Assembly: GCF_000769405.2 (NCBI RefSeq)
Contig: NZ_CP053439.1
Coordinates: 2,356,001-2,420,000, forward strand
Origin: Rhizobium brockwellii
Lineage (GTDB): Bacteria > Pseudomonadota > Alphaproteobacteria > Rhizobiales > Rhizobiaceae
DNA length: 64,000 bases
Direction: 5' to 3'
Shown in pieces: positions 42,385-50,842 of this stretch (position 1 is the first letter of the stretch; each line of letters starts with the position of its first letter). The notes under the pieces were generated by a model. It searched no databases, was not told the origin of the DNA, and saw only the letters and a list, made by a program, of their open reading frames with translations. The position numbers and the translations under genes were made by a program.

Positions 42385-45300
42385 TCACCTCATTCTGTTG
42401 TTTGCAGCCAGGTCGAACCGGGCCGAATTGCTGCGCGGCGTCCAGAGGCTGCGCTCGATCGCTTCGCACAGACGCTCTCTCATCTCGTCGAATGCCGCCG
42501 GGTTCTTCTCGATCATGAAATCGCGCACGGCGGGATCGGCGACGAAGGCCTGGTAGACGGCCTCGAAGTGATGTTCGCCGACCGCCCCTGTCGTCGCCGA
42601 AAAGGCAAAGAGATAGTCGACGGTGGCGGCGATCTCGGCCGCCCCCTTATAGCCGTGGCGCATGACGCCTGCGATCCATTTCGGATTGACGACGCGACCT
42701 CGCACGACGCGGCCGATCTCCTCCTCCAGCGAGCGGATCACCGGCCGCTCCGGCCTGGAATGGTCGTTGTGATAGATCGAAGGCCGTGCGCCGGTGAGCT
42801 GTTCTGCGGCGGCGGCCATGCCGCCCTCGAACTGGTAATAATCGTCGCTGTCGAGCAGGTCGTGCTCACGATTGTCCTGGTTCTGAATGACGGCTTGCAC
42901 CGAGCGCAGCCGTTCTTCGAACAGGCCGCGTTCGGCCTTGCCCTCCTCACCGGCGCCATAGGCATAGCTGCCCCAAACGAGATAGGCCTCGGCGAGATCG
43001 GCGCGCCGTTCCCAACCCTTCTCGTCGATCAGCGCCTGCAATCCGGCGCCGTAAGCGCCGGGTTTCGAGCCGAACACACGGTAGCCTGCCCGCCGTTTAG
43101 CCGACACCTCGTCGAGGCCGGCGGCCGCAAGCCTAGCCGCCTCGCCGCGCATCCGCACAGCGATGGGATTGTCGTCGGCATCCTCCTCCAGCGCGCCGAC
43201 GGCGCGGATCGCCTTGTCGAACAGCGCGATCTGCTCGGGAAAAGCATCGCGAAAGAAGCCGGAGATCCTGAGCGTCACGTCGACGCGCGGCCGTCGCAAC
43301 ATCGCCGGCGCAATGATCTCGTAGCCGGTGACGCGTCGTGAACTCATGTCCCAGAGCGGCTTGACGCCGATCAGCGCCAGCGCCTGGGCGATATCGTCGC
43401 CGCCGGTGCGCATGTTCGACGTGCCCCACGCCGTCAGCCCGAAGGAGACAGGCCATTCGCCGTGATCCTGCACATAGCGGCGTACCAGCAACTCCGCCGA
43501 TTTCTTGCCAAGCTCGTAGGCCGCCGGGGTCGGCACGGCGCGGCTGTCGACCGAGTAGAAATTGCGACCCGTCGGCAGCACATCAGGCCGCCCGCGCGTC
43601 GGCGCGCCCGAGGGTCCGGGCGCCACGAACCGGCCGTCGAGCCCTTTGAGCAGGCCGGCGATTTCGGCCGGGCCGCAGGCGAGAATGGAAGGTTTGAGGC
43701 GGGTTTCGATCTCGGAGAGTACCAACCCGGTTTGAGACCAGAGGGCCGGGCACTCTATCTCGCCGGAGACGAACTTTGAGGCGAGCAGTTCGATACGCTC
43801 GACGGTGTCTCCGTTGGTTCGCCATGGGGCGTCAAGAATATCTGCGAGGATATCTGGACGTGGGCCGGTCCAGGGAGCGGCCATTTCGGTGTTGAGAGGG
43901 TCGAAGATGGAGGCACCCCCCTCTGCCCTGCCGGACATCTCCCCCACAAGGGCGGAGATCGGCAAGTCTCTTGGGTTTCCCGAAAAAGAACCGTTTGAAG
44001 ATGCCGCACCTTCGACACATGAGATTAAGCGAGGCCTCTCATCCCCGATCTCCCCCCTTGTGGGGGAGATGTCTGGCAGGGCAGAGGGGGGTATCCCCCG
44101 CATGCCGCCGCCCAAGCCCGCATCCGCCGCAATCGCCCGCTGCAAACTCGCATCCCCACCCTCACCCAGCCCACGCGGCACCCGCGCCAGCGCTACGGTC
44201 AGGTCGGTCAGCAGCCGCCCCTCGGGCGACACACCGAAGACATGCAGCCCGTCGCGGATCTGCATTTCCTTGAGGTCGCAGAGATAGGCGTCGAGCTTCT
44301 TCAGCGCCTCGCCTTCGCTTTCGCCCTTGGCAATCCCGGCATCCCGGTCGAGGCCGATATCGGCAACGAGCTCGAGGATCTGCCGGCTGAGCAGACGAAT
44401 GCGGCGGGGATCGCCGCCCGACGCCTCGTAATATTCGTCGACCAGCGCCTCCAGATCCTTCAGCGGCCCATAGCTTTCTGCTCGCGTCAGAGGCGGCGTC
44501 AGGTGGTCGATGATGACGGCCGCACTTCGGCGCTTGGCCTGCGTGCCCTCACCCGGATCGTTGACGATGAAAGGATAGAGATGCGGCAGCGGCCCCAGGA
44601 TCGCCTCGGGATAACAGCTTTCAGACAGCGCCAGCGCCTTGCCGGGCAGCCATTCGAGATTGCCATGCTTGCCCATATGGATGACGGCATGAGCGCCGAA
44701 TTTCACGCGCAGGAAAGCATAGAAGGCGAGATAACCGTGCGGCGGCACGAGATCCGGCGAATGGTAGCTCTCCTTCGGATCGATATTGAAGCCGCGCGCC
44801 GGCTGGATGCCGACGAGGACCTCGCCGAAACGGGCGAAAGGCAGGGCGAAGATGCCTTCGCGAAAATACGGATCATCTTCGGGATCGCCCCAGCGGGCTC
44901 TCACCTCATCCTGAATCTTGTTGGGAAGAGATTCCAGGAAGCTGTTGTACAGACTCAGGGAAAGCGTCTCGCGGATGATCTTTCCCTCGGAACCGGAATT
45001 GGTCGGCCCTTCCATCAGATGGCGGATCAGCGCATCGCCGTCGGCGGGAATCTCGGCGACCGGATACTCCGCCGATCGCATGGCGCGAAGCACCTCGACG
45101 GTGCCTTCAGGCGTATCCAAGCCGACGCCGTTTCCGAGCCGGCCATCGCGGTTCGGATAGTTCGCCATGACGAGCGCGATGCGCCGGTCGCCGGCGGAAG
45201 TCTTCCGCAGCCGCGCCCAATTGGCGGCAAGCTCCGCCGTATAGCGCACCCGGCCGGCATCGGCCTGGCTGGCGACGATATTCGTCTCGACCAGCGCATC

Positions 45301-46578
45301 GTACCGTGCCGCCGTCTTGAAGGAGACCGCCCGCGCCAGCACCCGGCCATCGACTTCAGGCAGTGCCACGTTCATGCCGAGATCGCGCGCCGACAAGCCC
45401 TGCGAGGAAGCTGCCCATGCCTCCCTGGACGAGGCCGACAGGATCGCCTGCAGCACGATCGCCTCATTCGCCTCCAGCACCGTCGGCTGCCGGTCCGCAC
45501 CCGGTGCCGAGACCGCAAAGCCGGTCGTGTTGATGACGACATCGGGTTTCAGCGTCGAAAACACGCTTTCGAGAATGCCTGTGGAAACCGGATCCTTGAG
45601 GCTATAGGCAAAGACCGGCAGCGGGCGGAGGCCGAGTGTCATCAGCGCTTCGATCAGAGCTTCGATCGGCCCGGTCTCGCCGCTTTGGACGAGGGCGCGG
45701 TAGAAGCTAATGGCGACGATGGGGCGAGATGTGGGTTCGAATTCCACCTCTTCCGTCGAACCTGAGGTACCCCCCTCTGTCCTGCCGGACATCTCCCCCA
45801 CAAGGGGGGAGATCAGGGATGATAGGTCTCGTTCCATCTCCCCAGCCGAAGGTGCTGCATCTTCAAACGGTTCTTTTATGGGAAGCCCTGGCAACTTGCC
45901 AATCTCCCCCCTTGTGGGGGAGATGTCCGGCAGGACAGAGGGGGGTATCTCGATCTCTGCGGATAAGGCGGGCACCACACCCAAAGACACCTCCGCAACA
46001 ACCCGCAGCCACTCCTCGACCCCGATCAACCCCCGCCCCGGCCACCAAATACCCGCCTTCATCAAAGGCACAGCCGCCGCCGGCTTCTCCGCGCCAGACA
46101 ACATCGCCTCGGCATAATCGAGAAAGGCCCGCGCATTGGCATCGCCGCCCTCGATCAGATAGGCCCAGAGCGCGTTGAGATCGTCGAGGTCAATATTGGA
46201 GAAAGGCACCAGCCCCGCATCAGGCCTGGCGTCACCCGGTAGCACCGCGATCAGCGCACCTGAACGCGCCGCCGCCGCATGCAGCGCTTCCAGCGCGTAG
46301 TGGAAATAGCTGGCGCCGCCGAGCGCACGCACGATGATCAGCTTCGCATGCCGCGCCGTGCGCTCGACATAGGTATCAACAGACATCGGATGCTTCAGGC
46401 TCATCAGGCTGGCGAGCCGGAGCGAAGGCCCCGCCCCGCGATCGCGATGGGCGGCGGCGATCGCTACAAGCTCGCTGTCGGCCGCCGACAGGAACAGGAT
46501 ATCGCCCGGCGTCTGCCCGAGGTCGATTGCCTCCTCGCCGTCGCTGATCGTTCCCTGCTGGGCCAGAAGCAGATGCAT
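42385..46578 (-). CDS. cobN: Cobaltochelatase large subunit CobN with two in-frame repeat insertions
   Basis: 1397 residues, about 120 longer than the usual 1270-1280. CobN/magnesium-chelatase H motifs are intact along the chain (for example DVVINTTGFAVS, MGKHGNLEWLPGKALALSE, WGTSNMRTGGDDIAQAL). The extra length is two 60-residue segments at about 211-270 and 829-888, both made by a palindromic repeat (45769-45946 and 43915-44092) and both rich in Pro, Gly and Ser (start PPSxLPDISPTRGEI, end LVGEMSGRxEGG). They fall in linker regions. With CobS and CobT (not in this window) it inserts cobalt into hydrogenobyrinic acid diamide. It is 4 bp after cobW. Confidence 0.95.
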   Translation of the reverse strand: MHLLLAQQGTISDGEEAIDLGQTPGDILFLSAADSELVAIAAAHRDRGAGPSLRLASLMSLKHPMSVDTYVERTARHAKLIIVRALGGASYFHYALEALHAAAARSGALIAVLPGDARPDAGLVPFSNIDLDDLNALWAYLIEGGDANARAFLDYAEAMLSGAEKPAAAVPLMKAGIWWPGRGLIGVEEWLRVVAEVSLGVVPALSAEIEIPPSVLPDISPTRGEIGKLPGLPIKEPFEDAAPSAGEMERDLSSLISPLVGEMSGRTEGGTSGSTEEVEFEPTSRPIVAISFYRALVQSGETGPIEALIEALMTLGLRPLPVFAYSLKDPVSTGILESVFSTLKPDVVINTTGFAVSAPGADRQPTVLEANEAIVLQAILSASSREAWAASSQGLSARDLGMNVALPEVDGRVLARAVSFKTAARYDALVETNIVASQADAGRVRYTAELAANWARLRKTSAGDRRIALVMANYPNRDGRLGNGVGLDTPEGTVEVLRAMRSAEYPVAEIPADGDALIRHLMEGPTNSGSEGKIIRETLSLSLYNSFLESLPNKIQDEVRARWGDPEDDPYFREGIFALPFARFGEVLVGIQPARGFNIDPKESYHSPDLVPPHGYLAFYAFLRVKFGAHAVIHMGKHGNLEWLPGKALALSESCYPEAILGPLPHLYPFIVNDPGEGTQAKRRSAAVIIDHLTPPLTRAESYGPLKDLEALVDEYYEASGGDPRRIRLLSRQILELVADIGLDRDAGIAKGESEGEALKKLDAYLCDLKEMQIRDGLHVFGVSPEGRLLTDLTVALARVPRGLGEGGDASLQRAIAADAGLGGGMRGIPPSALPDISPTRGEIGDERPRLISCVEGAASSNGSFSGNPRDLPISALVGEMSGRAEGGASIFDPLNTEMAAPWTGPRPDILADILDAPWRTNGDTVERIELLASKFVSGEIECPALWSQTGLVLSEIETRLKPSILACGPAEIAGLLKGLDGRFVAPGPSGAPTRGRPDVLPTGRNFYSVDSRAVPTPAAYELGKKSAELLVRRYVQDHGEWPVSFGLTAWGTSNMRTGGDDIAQALALIGVKPLWDMSSRRVTGYEIIAPAMLRRPRVDVTLRISGFFRDAFPEQIALFDKAIRAVGALEEDADDNPIAVRMRGEAARLAAAGLDEVSAKRRAGYRVFGSKPGAYGAGLQALIDEKGWERRADLAEAYLVWGSYAYGAGEEGKAERGLFEERLRSVQAVIQNQDNREHDLLDSDDYYQFEGGMAAAAEQLTGARPSIYHNDHSRPERPVIRSLEEEIGRVVRGRVVNPKWIAGVMRHGYKGAAEIAATVDYLFAFSATTGAVGEHHFEAVYQAFVADPAVRDFMIEKNPAAFDEMRERLCEAIERSLWTPRSNSARFDLAANNRMR
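43915..44092. repeat. 178-bp palindromic element inserted in cobN, copy A
   Basis: Ends are long inverted repeats starting ACCCCCCTCTGCCCTGCCGG and ending the complement; each arm contains its own hairpin CTCCCCC-ACAA-GGGCGGAG or GGGGGAG. The unique centre carries AAGAACCGTTTGAAGATG. Flanked by CA and TA, consistent with a duplicated TA (one mutated). Same length as copy B and nearly identical to its reverse complement, so the two copies lie in opposite orientations. Open in the cobN frame throughout. Confidence 0.92.
45769..45946. repeat. 178-bp palindromic element inserted in cobN, copy B
   Basis: Begins ACCCCCCTCTGTCCTGCCGG and ends with its complement; flanked on both sides by TA. The centre has CATCTTCAAACGGTTCTTTT, the reverse complement of the centre of copy A. 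With one TA duplicated the insertion is 180 bp, 60 codons, leaving cobN in frame. Confidence 0.92.
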
Positions 46579-46582
46579 CGGT

Positions 46583-47632
46583 CTATGCCAGCGCTTCGAT
46601 CGCTGCCCTCACCGCGCCCTGGTCCATTTCGTGCAGGCCAATGACGACGAGGCGTGTGCCGCGCTTTTCTCCGGCTACCCAGGCGCGGTCGAAATAATGG
46701 TCGATGCGGCTGCCGACGGCCTGGAGCTGCAGGCGCATCGGCTTGCCTGAAACGTCGACGAAACCCTTGAGACGCAGCACGTCATGGGCTGATATGATGT
46801 CCTTCAGCGCTTCGACGAAGCCGGCGGGATCGGCAATGGGTCCGAGATCGACGACGAAGCTGTCGAATTCATCATGGTCGTGCGGCGCACCGTCTTCATG
46901 CTCCAGCTCGTGATGCGACTTGCGATTGGCGACATCGTCCTCCGTGCCGACGCCGAGGCCGAGCAGAATGCCAGCCGACACCTCGCCATTCCGCGCCTCG
47001 ATCATCACAGGCTTGCGCACCGTGCGGGAGGCGACCTCGTCTCGCACCCTGATAAGGCCCGCAGCATCGATGAGGTCTGTCTTGTTGAGCACGATGAGGT
47101 CGGCGCAGGTCAGCTGGTCCTCGAACAGCTCCTCGATCGGGCTCTCGTGATCGAGCGATTCATCCTCGGCGCGGCGCGCATCGACGGCATCATGGTCGTC
47201 GGCGAAGCGGCCGGCGGCAACGGCGGCGCTGTCGACCACCGTGATGACGCCGTCGACGGTCACATGGGTGCGGATGTCGGGCCAGTTGAAGGCGGCGACC
47301 AGCGGCTGCGGCAGGGCAAGACCAGAAGTCTCGATGACGATATGGTCGGGCCTCTGCTCGCGCTCGAGCAGCTTCGTCATCGTCGGGATGAAATCGTCCG
47401 CAACGGTGCAGCAGATGCAGCCATTGGTCAGCTCGATGATGTCGTCCTCGGTGCAATTCTCCGCACCGCAGCCTTTCAGCACGTCGCCGTCAACGCCGAG
47501 ATCGCCGAATTCATTGATGATGAGCGCAATCTTCTTGCCGCCGGCATTGGTGAGCAGGTTGCGGATCATCGTCGTCTTGCCGGCACCGAGGAAGCCGGTG
47601 ATGACGGTTGCAGGAATCTTCTGCTGGTTCAT
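46583..47632 (-). CDS. cobW: CobW, G3E-family GTPase
   Basis: 349 residues. P-loop GFLGAGKTT (13-21), the metal-binding CICC motif at 72-75 (GCICCTV), and NKTDL as the guanine motif. Two His/Asp-rich stretches (DHDAVDARRAEDESLDHES and HHELEHEDGAPHDHDEFD) likely bind metal in a linker. CobW is thought to deliver cobalt for the CobNST chelatase. It lies 4 bp after cobP. Confidence 0.95.
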   Translation of the reverse strand: MNQQKIPATVITGFLGAGKTTMIRNLLTNAGGKKIALIINEFGDLGVDGDVLKGCGAENCTEDDIIELTNGCICCTVADDFIPTMTKLLEREQRPDHIVIETSGLALPQPLVAAFNWPDIRTHVTVDGVITVVDSAAVAAGRFADDHDAVDARRAEDESLDHESPIEELFEDQLTCADLIVLNKTDLIDAAGLIRVRDEVASRTVRKPVMIEARNGEVSAGILLGLGVGTEDDVANRKSHHELEHEDGAPHDHDEFDSFVVDLGPIADPAGFVEALKDIISAHDVLRLKGFVDVSGKPMRLQLQAVGSRIDHYFDRAWVAGEKRGTRLVVIGLHEMDQGAVRAAIEALA

Positions 47633-47636
47633 GGAC

Positions 47637-48146
47637 TTAACCCTTCATTTTCAGCGACAGGCCTGCCGCGATGAAATAAACTTCGGCGGCCTTCGCCGCG
47701 ATCGATTGGTGCAAACGGCCGGTATGATCGCGAAAATCCCGCGCCATGCGATTGTCAGGCACGATGCCGAGACCGACCTCATTGGAAACGAAAACGAGCC
47801 GCGCTTTCACGGCGGGCAGGAAATCGGCAAGGGCGGCGAATTCCGCCGCCATGTTCCGCTCCTCTATCATCAGATTGGTGACCCAGAGCGTCAGACAGTC
47901 GACCAGCACGATGCGGCCCGGTCCGTCGATGGCGGTGAGCTTGCCGACAAGATCGAGTGGCTCCTCATGCGTCGTCCAGGACGGACCGCGATCAGCCTTG
48001 TGTTGGGCGATGCGCGCCTGCATCTCCTCGTCCCATGCACGGCCGGTCGCGACATAGTGACGGTCGAGGCCGGTCGCCGTCACGAGGTCTTCGGCGAACC
48101 GGGATTTGCCGGAACGTGCGCCGCCGAGGATGAAGGTGGCGGTCAT
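47637..48146 (-). CDS. cobP: Adenosylcobinamide kinase / guanylyltransferase
   Basis: 169 residues from the ATG at 48146. P-loop GGARSGKS (8-15), the [18 protein letters not shown] segment with the guanylylated His, and [14 protein letters not shown] are those of CobP/CobU. It phosphorylates and then activates adenosylcobinamide with GTP. First gene of cobP-W-N-O, reading from the cobalamin riboswitch; a GAGGGG ribosome site overlaps the end of a small upstream frame. Confidence 0.95.
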   Translation of the reverse strand: MTATFILGGARSGKSRFAEDLVTATGLDRHYVATGRAWDEEMQARIAQHKADRGPSWTTHEEPLDLVGKLTAIDGPGRIVLVDCLTLWVTNLMIEERNMAAEFAALADFLPAVKARLVFVSNEVGLGIVPDNRMARDFRDHTGRLHQSIAAKAAEVYFIAAGLSLKMKG

Positions 48147-48148
48147 AC

Positions 48149-48355
48149 TCAAACGCCCCTCAGGGAGAGTGCATAGCCGTGGCTTGTTCCGAGTGCACCT
48201 TTCTCGGCTACTGAGGGTGTGACACCCCAGCATTCGACATAAGCGGCCGAAAACACTCCTCTTGCAGCGCTACTTGGAGGCGTGGCATGCGCCGCACCAG
48301 GCTGCGCCGAATTCAATCGTTGAGCCAAGACAACCTCCGTGCTGGCAACGGGCAT
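48149..48355 (-). CDS. Possible small ORF between riboswitch and cobP
   Basis: 68 codons starting 36 bp after the riboswitch and ending 2 nt before the cobP ATG, with the cobP ribosome site inside its last codons (LSLRGV-stop). I do not recognise the sequence ([20 protein letters not shown]). Its position would suit translational coupling, but no clear ribosome site precedes its ATG and codon use is not decisive. It could equally be an expression-platform region that happens to be open. Confidence 0.3.
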   Translation of the reverse strand: MPVASTEVVLAQRLNSAQPGAAHATPPSSAARGVFSAAYVECWGVTPSVAEKGALGTSHGYALSLRGV

Positions 48356-48390
48356 AGTGCCCAGGTGTGGGCTTCTCGCCCGGCACGCAT

Positions 48391-48765
48391 GGCAGGTCTC
48401 CTGGCTCGCGGTTATCGGCCGCGATCGGGGCGGACCGGAAACCGGTCGCCCTGATCGTGCCAGCGGATCATCCTCGCCTTCCCGGCTGCATCAGTGAAAA
48501 GGTGGACGATTCGTAGATTGAGAGGCGTCCGACCCCGGTTGATCACCATGCATATCCAGTGGCTTTTCCGGCATGTCGCCCGTCCCGCCCGCTTGCATGA
48601 TTGCAAGCCGCCGGCCGGAAGGGCTTAGTGCCGGATGGAAGACCCTGACCGCTCTACAGTCGCGGGGTCGGCTGTGATGAAGGCGCCCGGCTTGGGTCCG
48701 CCCCGTCACATTCCCTTTTCATCCGGAAGGGCGTACACCGATCCGGAACCATCCGTTATGTCAGG
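48391..48765 (-). promoter_or_regulatory. Cobalamin (adenosylcobalamin) riboswitch upstream of cobP
   Basis: Minus-strand order matches the class: AAAAGGGAATGTGACGG near the 5' end, CCCCGCGACTGTAGAGCGG (the CCCGCAACTGT core) at about 48680-48660, AAAAGCCACTGGATATG (the B12 box GCCACTG) near 48565, CCGGGAAGGCGAGGATGATC near 48475 and GCGAGCCAGGAGACCTGCC as the 3' closing strand, ending at 48391. The spacing between the B12 box and GGGAAGG, and between that and the 3' end, is longer than in minimal examples. It should repress the cobPWNO operon when adenosylcobalamin is plentiful. Boundaries are approximate. Confidence 0.92.
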
Positions 48766-49022
48766 ATGGTCAGTCGACCATCCGTTAGCAGGGATGGTTA
48801 GGCAAGCTCAGAGGTGAAGTCAACCAGCGCTGAAGACCGGTCAAAAGCTGGCGAGTTGGGACACTCACGGCAACACGACTAACTCTACCAACATTATCTT
48901 CATTTATCAGAGACTTACGTCATAAATATTTATCCCCCGCGCCGGCTTTTCGCCGCAATTAGGTCGCAAGCGGACTGCGCCTTCGCCCTTGACCGGGCCT
49001 CTCTCTGCCTAGTTGTCTCACC
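48766..49022. other. Promoter gap between riboswitch and CLC gene
   Basis: 257 bp holding the cobP operon promoter (minus) and that of the CLC gene (plus). The right part is AT-rich (TAAATATTTATCCC near 48925-48938). The left part repeats the word CATCC(G/C)T several times around 48743-48797 (for example CCATCCGTTA twice). No gene seen. Confidence 0.5.
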
Positions 49023-50813
49023 ATGCTTATGAAATTGGATCGGCGCCGTTTCCGCGCGCTGCGTGTTTTCTTCGATCCGGGACGGCTGCGCGCGCTGACC
49101 CGCCGCAGCGAGGTCGGCCTGTCGTTGGCGGGCGCGGTCGTCGGTATCACCTCTGGCCTTGCCGTCACCGGCATGAGCTACGTGTCCAACGAACTGCACC
49201 AGCTGGTCTTCGGCATCGCCGACAGCGAGCGACTGAGCGGGTCCGAAATTGAGAACAAGATGCTGCTGCTCAGCGCGCCCGTTATCGGCGGCATCCTGCT
49301 TGGCCTGCTGCTCTTCGTGCTGGCGAAAAGGCGCAAAAAGCCGATGGTCGACCCGATCGAGGCCAATGCCCTGCATGGCGGCCGTCTGTCCTTGACCGAC
49401 AGCATCATCGTTGCCGTGCAGAACCTGATTTCCAACGGCTTCGGTGCCTCGGTCGGCCTTGAGGCCGGCTACACCCAGCTTGCTGCCGGCCTCGCCTCGA
49501 AATTCGGCCTGAAGCTGCAACTGCGCCGGCCGGATCTGCGCATCCTCGTCGGCTGCGGCGCAGCCGGCGCCATTGCCGCCGCCTTCAACGCGCCGCTGAC
49601 CGGTGCTTTCTATGCTTTCGAGCTGATCATCGGCACCTATACGATCGTCTCGCTGACGCCTGTCGTCGTCTCCGCCCTTGTCTCCACCCTGATCGCAAGG
49701 CTGCTTGCCGGCAGCGATTTCACCATCGATATCGGCAGCTTCGGCTCGGTCGTTCCGGCCGACTATATCCCGGCGCTGCTGCTCGGTGCTTTCTGCGCCG
49801 GCGTCGGCATCCTGATCATGCAGGGCGTCGCCTTCATCGAGGAACTGGCACGCAAGAGTGCAATCGCCCCGCCCTTCCGCCCGGCTCTCGGCGGCATCGT
49901 CGTCGGCTTGCTGGCGATGATTTCGCCGCAGGTGCTCTCGGCCGGCCACGGCGCACTGCATCTCAACCTCTCCCGCGATGTGGCGATCCCGACGCTGATC
50001 GGGCTGTTCCTGTTGAAATCCTTCGCCTCGGCGATCTCCATCGGCTCCGGCTTCAGGGGCGGCCTGTTTTTCGCCTCGCTGTTCATGGGTGCCCTGCTCG
50101 GCAAGCTCTTCGCCTATTGCGGCCCCTATTTCGCCGATGCGACGCTGACGCCGGTCATCTATGCCGTGGTCGGCATGAGTTCGCTTGCCGTCGCCGTCAT
50201 CGGCGGGCCGCTGACCATGACGTTCCTGGCGCTCGAAATCACCGGCGATTTCCCGATCACGGCGCTGGTGCTCGCTGCCGTCATCACCTCGTCGCTCGTC
50301 GTGCGCTCTACCTTCGGCTACTCCTTCGCCACCTGGCGCTTTCATCTGCGCGGAGAAAGCATCCGCAGCGCCCACGACGTCGGATGGATCCGCAATCTGA
50401 CGGTCGACAAGCTGATGCGCGCCGACGTCAAGACCGCAAAGGCGGGCATCACGCTGGAGCAGTTCAAGAAGGCCTTCCCGATCGGCTCGACCCAGCGCGT
50501 CATCCTCGTCGAGGAGAGCGACAAATATGCAGGCCTCGTGCTGGTTCCGGAGATCTACGCCAATCCGACCGATGCGCAGGACGAGGGCAAGACGCTTGCC
50601 GATTTCATCCGCTATCGCAATGATTTCCTGCAGCCGCAGATGAATGCCAAGCAGGCGGCGGCGATCTTCGACAAGAGCGAAAGCGAAGCACTCGCCGTCG
50701 TCAACAACCTGATCGAACGCAAGGTGATCGGCCAGCTCAGCGAAAGCTATACGCTGCGCCGCTACAGCGAAGAACTCGACCGCCGCCGTCGCGAGGTCTC
50801 AGGCGAGATCTGA
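49023..50813 (+). CDS. CLC family chloride channel/transporter with CBS domains
   Basis: 596 residues. The CLC membrane core spans about 30-440, with the GFGASVGLEAGYTQ filter whose Glu matches the gating glutamate, GCGAAGAIAAAFNAPLTGAFYAFE and GSGFRGGLFFASLFMGA, IGGPLTMTFLALEITGDF. The C-terminal 130 residues look like a CBS pair (LTVDKLMRADVKT ... QRVILVEESDKYAGLVL). It moves chloride, or exchanges it for protons, across the inner membrane. Convergent with the cyclase gene. Confidence 0.92.
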   Translation: MLMKLDRRRFRALRVFFDPGRLRALTRRSEVGLSLAGAVVGITSGLAVTGMSYVSNELHQLVFGIADSERLSGSEIENKMLLLSAPVIGGILLGLLLFVLAKRRKKPMVDPIEANALHGGRLSLTDSIIVAVQNLISNGFGASVGLEAGYTQLAAGLASKFGLKLQLRRPDLRILVGCGAAGAIAAAFNAPLTGAFYAFELIIGTYTIVSLTPVVVSALVSTLIARLLAGSDFTIDIGSFGSVVPADYIPALLLGAFCAGVGILIMQGVAFIEELARKSAIAPPFRPALGGIVVGLLAMISPQVLSAGHGALHLNLSRDVAIPTLIGLFLLKSFASAISIGSGFRGGLFFASLFMGALLGKLFAYCGPYFADATLTPVIYAVVGMSSLAVAVIGGPLTMTFLALEITGDFPITALVLAAVITSSLVVRSTFGYSFATWRFHLRGESIRSAHDVGWIRNLTVDKLMRADVKTAKAGITLEQFKKAFPIGSTQRVILVEESDKYAGLVLVPEIYANPTDAQDEGKTLADFIRYRNDFLQPQMNAKQAAAIFDKSESEALAVVNNLIERKVIGQLSESYTLRRYSEELDRRRREVSGEI

Positions 50814-50842
50814 TCCGTCGTCGCGCCGATCGGATCTACGCT

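Noticed and set aside
44242..45765. Plus-strand frame of about 507 codons opposite cobN
   Set aside because: Shadow of cobN; only the palindromic elements at its flanks read sensibly on both strands, which follows from their symmetry.
42385..46578. Possibility that cobN is a pseudogene because of the insertions
   Set aside because: The frame is open from start to stop and all conserved blocks on either side of both inserts are intact.
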